A stretch of 32,379 nt of DNA from Bradyrhizobium huanghuaihaiense (GTDB lineage: Bacteria; Pseudomonadota; Alphaproteobacteria; Rhizobiales; Xanthobacteraceae), in NCBI RefSeq assembly GCF_007830635.1, contig NZ_VLLA01000046.1:1-32379 (forward strand). Direction: 5' to 3'. Both the position numbers and the translations under genes were made by a program. How positions within the stretch are numbered: position 1 is the first letter of the stretch; the number at the start of each line of letters is the position of its first letter. The notes below the pieces were generated by a model that saw nothing but the letters and a program-made list of their open reading frames with translations, made no database searches and was not told the origin of the DNA. Positions 31,557 through 32,379 of the stretch are shown here, one piece after another.

Positions 31557-31973
31557 TCAGCGAGCGCGAGTTTGCCCCGCCTTGATCGGCCGTCTTTGAT
31601 TGGCCTCTAATACGGTATCGACGATGTCCTCCCAGTCGGGGCAAATTGCGACCAACTGATCCAGCACAGTGGGATCGCGCTCGATCTGGCCGAGCGCCTG
31701 AGCGCGCCATTGGTCGTTGAAGCTGATGCTCATCAACCCCAAACATTCGACGACCGAACTGTCAGGCGGCAAGTGTTCCAAGATTGCCGTCACTATGCCG
31801 GTCCATTGTTGAAGTAGACGCCGATACTCAGCGGCGGGTCCGCTCTCCAACTTCTCTTGAAGGAGATCAATCAGCAAGAGGAAGCGAATCCGCCAAGGTT
31901 GGGGCCTGAGGTCCCCGACGTAAGCGTCCATGACTTCGCGGATGTCGGCTGGCAAGTGCTCGGACAAGGTCAT
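31557..31973 (-). CDS. Hypothetical helical protein (138 aa)
   Basis: The ATG at 31973 (MTLSEHLPADIREVMDAY) is preferred over a GTG three codons upstream because a GGAG lies 8-9 bases before it. The product is helical with several Trp and Leu-rich helices (WRIRFLLLIDLLQEKL, RRLLQQWTGIVTAILEHL) and an acidic C-terminal part (CPDWEDIVDTVLEANQ) followed by a basic tail. No family recognised. Lies between the DUF736 gene and the IS5-type element, converging with DUF736. Confidence 0.55.
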   Translation of the reverse strand: MTLSEHLPADIREVMDAYVGDLRPQPWRIRFLLLIDLLQEKLESGPAAEYRRLLQQWTGIVTAILEHLPPDSSVVECLGLMSISFNDQWRAQALGQIERDPTVLDQLVAICPDWEDIVDTVLEANQRRPIKAGQTRAR

Positions 31974-32069
31974 AAAGCTCACTCCATCTCACTCAGCACG
32001 CCCTTCCGTCCCTGGACAGGTATGCGTCTCTGAAGACAGACCAGATTTACATAAGTCGCCTATCAACTA

Positions 32070-32379
32070 GGGTCTGTACCTAAATAGCGCCACGTGATTC
32101 TCTTGCCTACGTGTTGATTCGGGGGCGAGAGAATGCGCGCTGGTTTGTTTTGGCTGAACGACAGGCAATGGGCGCGTATCGAACCGCATCTGCCGAGGGG
32201 ACTGACGGGGCCGGATCGGGACGACGACCGACGCATCGTCAGCGGCATCATTCACATGCTGCAATCGGGTGCACGATGGCGTGATTGTCCACGTGAATAC
32301 GGCCCTTACACGACGATCTACAATCGCTTCAATCGCTGGGCCAAGCGAGGACGATGGTGCGCAATCTTCGAAGCGCTGG
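32070..32379 (+). mobile_element. IS5-family insertion sequence, left part (runs off the right edge)
   Basis: A terminus beginning GGGTCTGTACC at about 32070, next to CTAG, fits the ends and YTAR-type targets of the IS427 group of IS5. A transposase gene starts 63 bases inside. The other end is beyond the window. Confidence 0.65.
32133..32379 (+). CDS. IS5-family transposase, N-terminal part
   Basis: The ATG at 32133 opens MRAGLFWLNDRQWARIEPHL, and the DUF4096-type N-terminus continues with RIVSGIIHMLQSGARWRDCP, GPYTTIYNRFNRWAKRG and W-C-x-I-F-E-A-L at the edge. This domain precedes the DDE catalytic domain in IS5/IS427 transposases; in this group the gene is often split and made through frameshifting, which cannot be judged here. 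GGGGGCGAGAGA lies just upstream as ribosome-binding region. Frame is open to the window end. Confidence 0.82.
   Translation, partial: MRAGLFWLNDRQWARIEPHLPRGLTGPDRDDDRRIVSGIIHMLQSGARWRDCPREYGPYTTIYNRFNRWAKRGRWCAIFEAL

Noticed and set aside
1..32379. CRISPR array, tRNA or rRNA genes
   Set aside because: No regularly spaced direct repeats, cloverleaf patterns or rRNA-like segments were seen.

Overview
The window reads as a patchwork accessory region (plasmid, integrative conjugative element or decayed genomic island) of a high-G+C alphaproteobacterium. A Hyphomicrobiales/Bradyrhizobium-like host is the best guess. This is inferred from the Omp25/31-type porin barrels, the Ti-type oriT and TraA-type relaxase remnant, and the typical rhizobial DUF932 / ParB-like / strawberry-notch / Toprim / DUF2493 / DUF736 cargo. 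There are no rRNA, tRNA or core metabolic genes to fix the taxon.

Left third (1-9241, all minus strand): a defence island. From right to left in reading direction it has three units. The first is a three-gene unit of a 75-residue protein, a Rad50/SMC-like ATPase with a zinc-hook CPVC motif, and a DCL/DUF3223 protein with an HNH-like motif. The second is an AbiEi-AbiEii type IV toxin-antitoxin pair. The third is a SIR2-HerA unit followed 8 bases later by an SbcD-type nuclease. That last unit looks damaged: herA is split by a frameshift and sbcD is cut by what appears to be an insertion-sequence end at the window edge.

Middle (9242-20413, all plus strand): a mobile-element backbone of a DUF932 protein, a ParB-like protein, a 137-residue unknown coupled to a 36-residue peptide, a giant methyltransferase/strawberry-notch helicase (frameshifted near 15507), a Toprim primase-like protein coupled by TGATG, and a DUF2493 protein. 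Two families of repeated leader elements accompany these genes. Leader L1 (three copies, before 9487, 10857 and 13766) pairs GACGGG with a downstream CCCGTC-like strand and encloses a second hairpin with an AGAG loop. Leader L2 (two copies, before 19487 and 31122) is a long inverted repeat with compensatory changes, ending 126-128 bases before each start codon.

Right third (20414-32379): a decayed junction zone. It holds a wrecked IS21 copy, an IS3 orfA fragment, a traA relaxase pseudogene with many frameshifts, an apparently intact oriT, a truncated traC-like gene, a large triple-barrel outer-membrane protein with an omptin-like centre, an internally deleted porin remnant, a small membrane protein, a frameshifted methyltransferase, a cold-shock protein, two unknown helical proteins, a DUF736 protein, and the first part of an IS5-family element running off the right edge. 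A 124-base intergenic repeat with a terminator-like hairpin occurs twice (20533 and 29517).

In this reading the middle genes and DUF736 are a maintenance/transfer module, the left block is defence cargo, and the element has lost its own relaxase but may still be mobilisable through its oriT. Several frameshifts fall at single sites in otherwise intact genes, so base-calling errors cannot be excluded for those.
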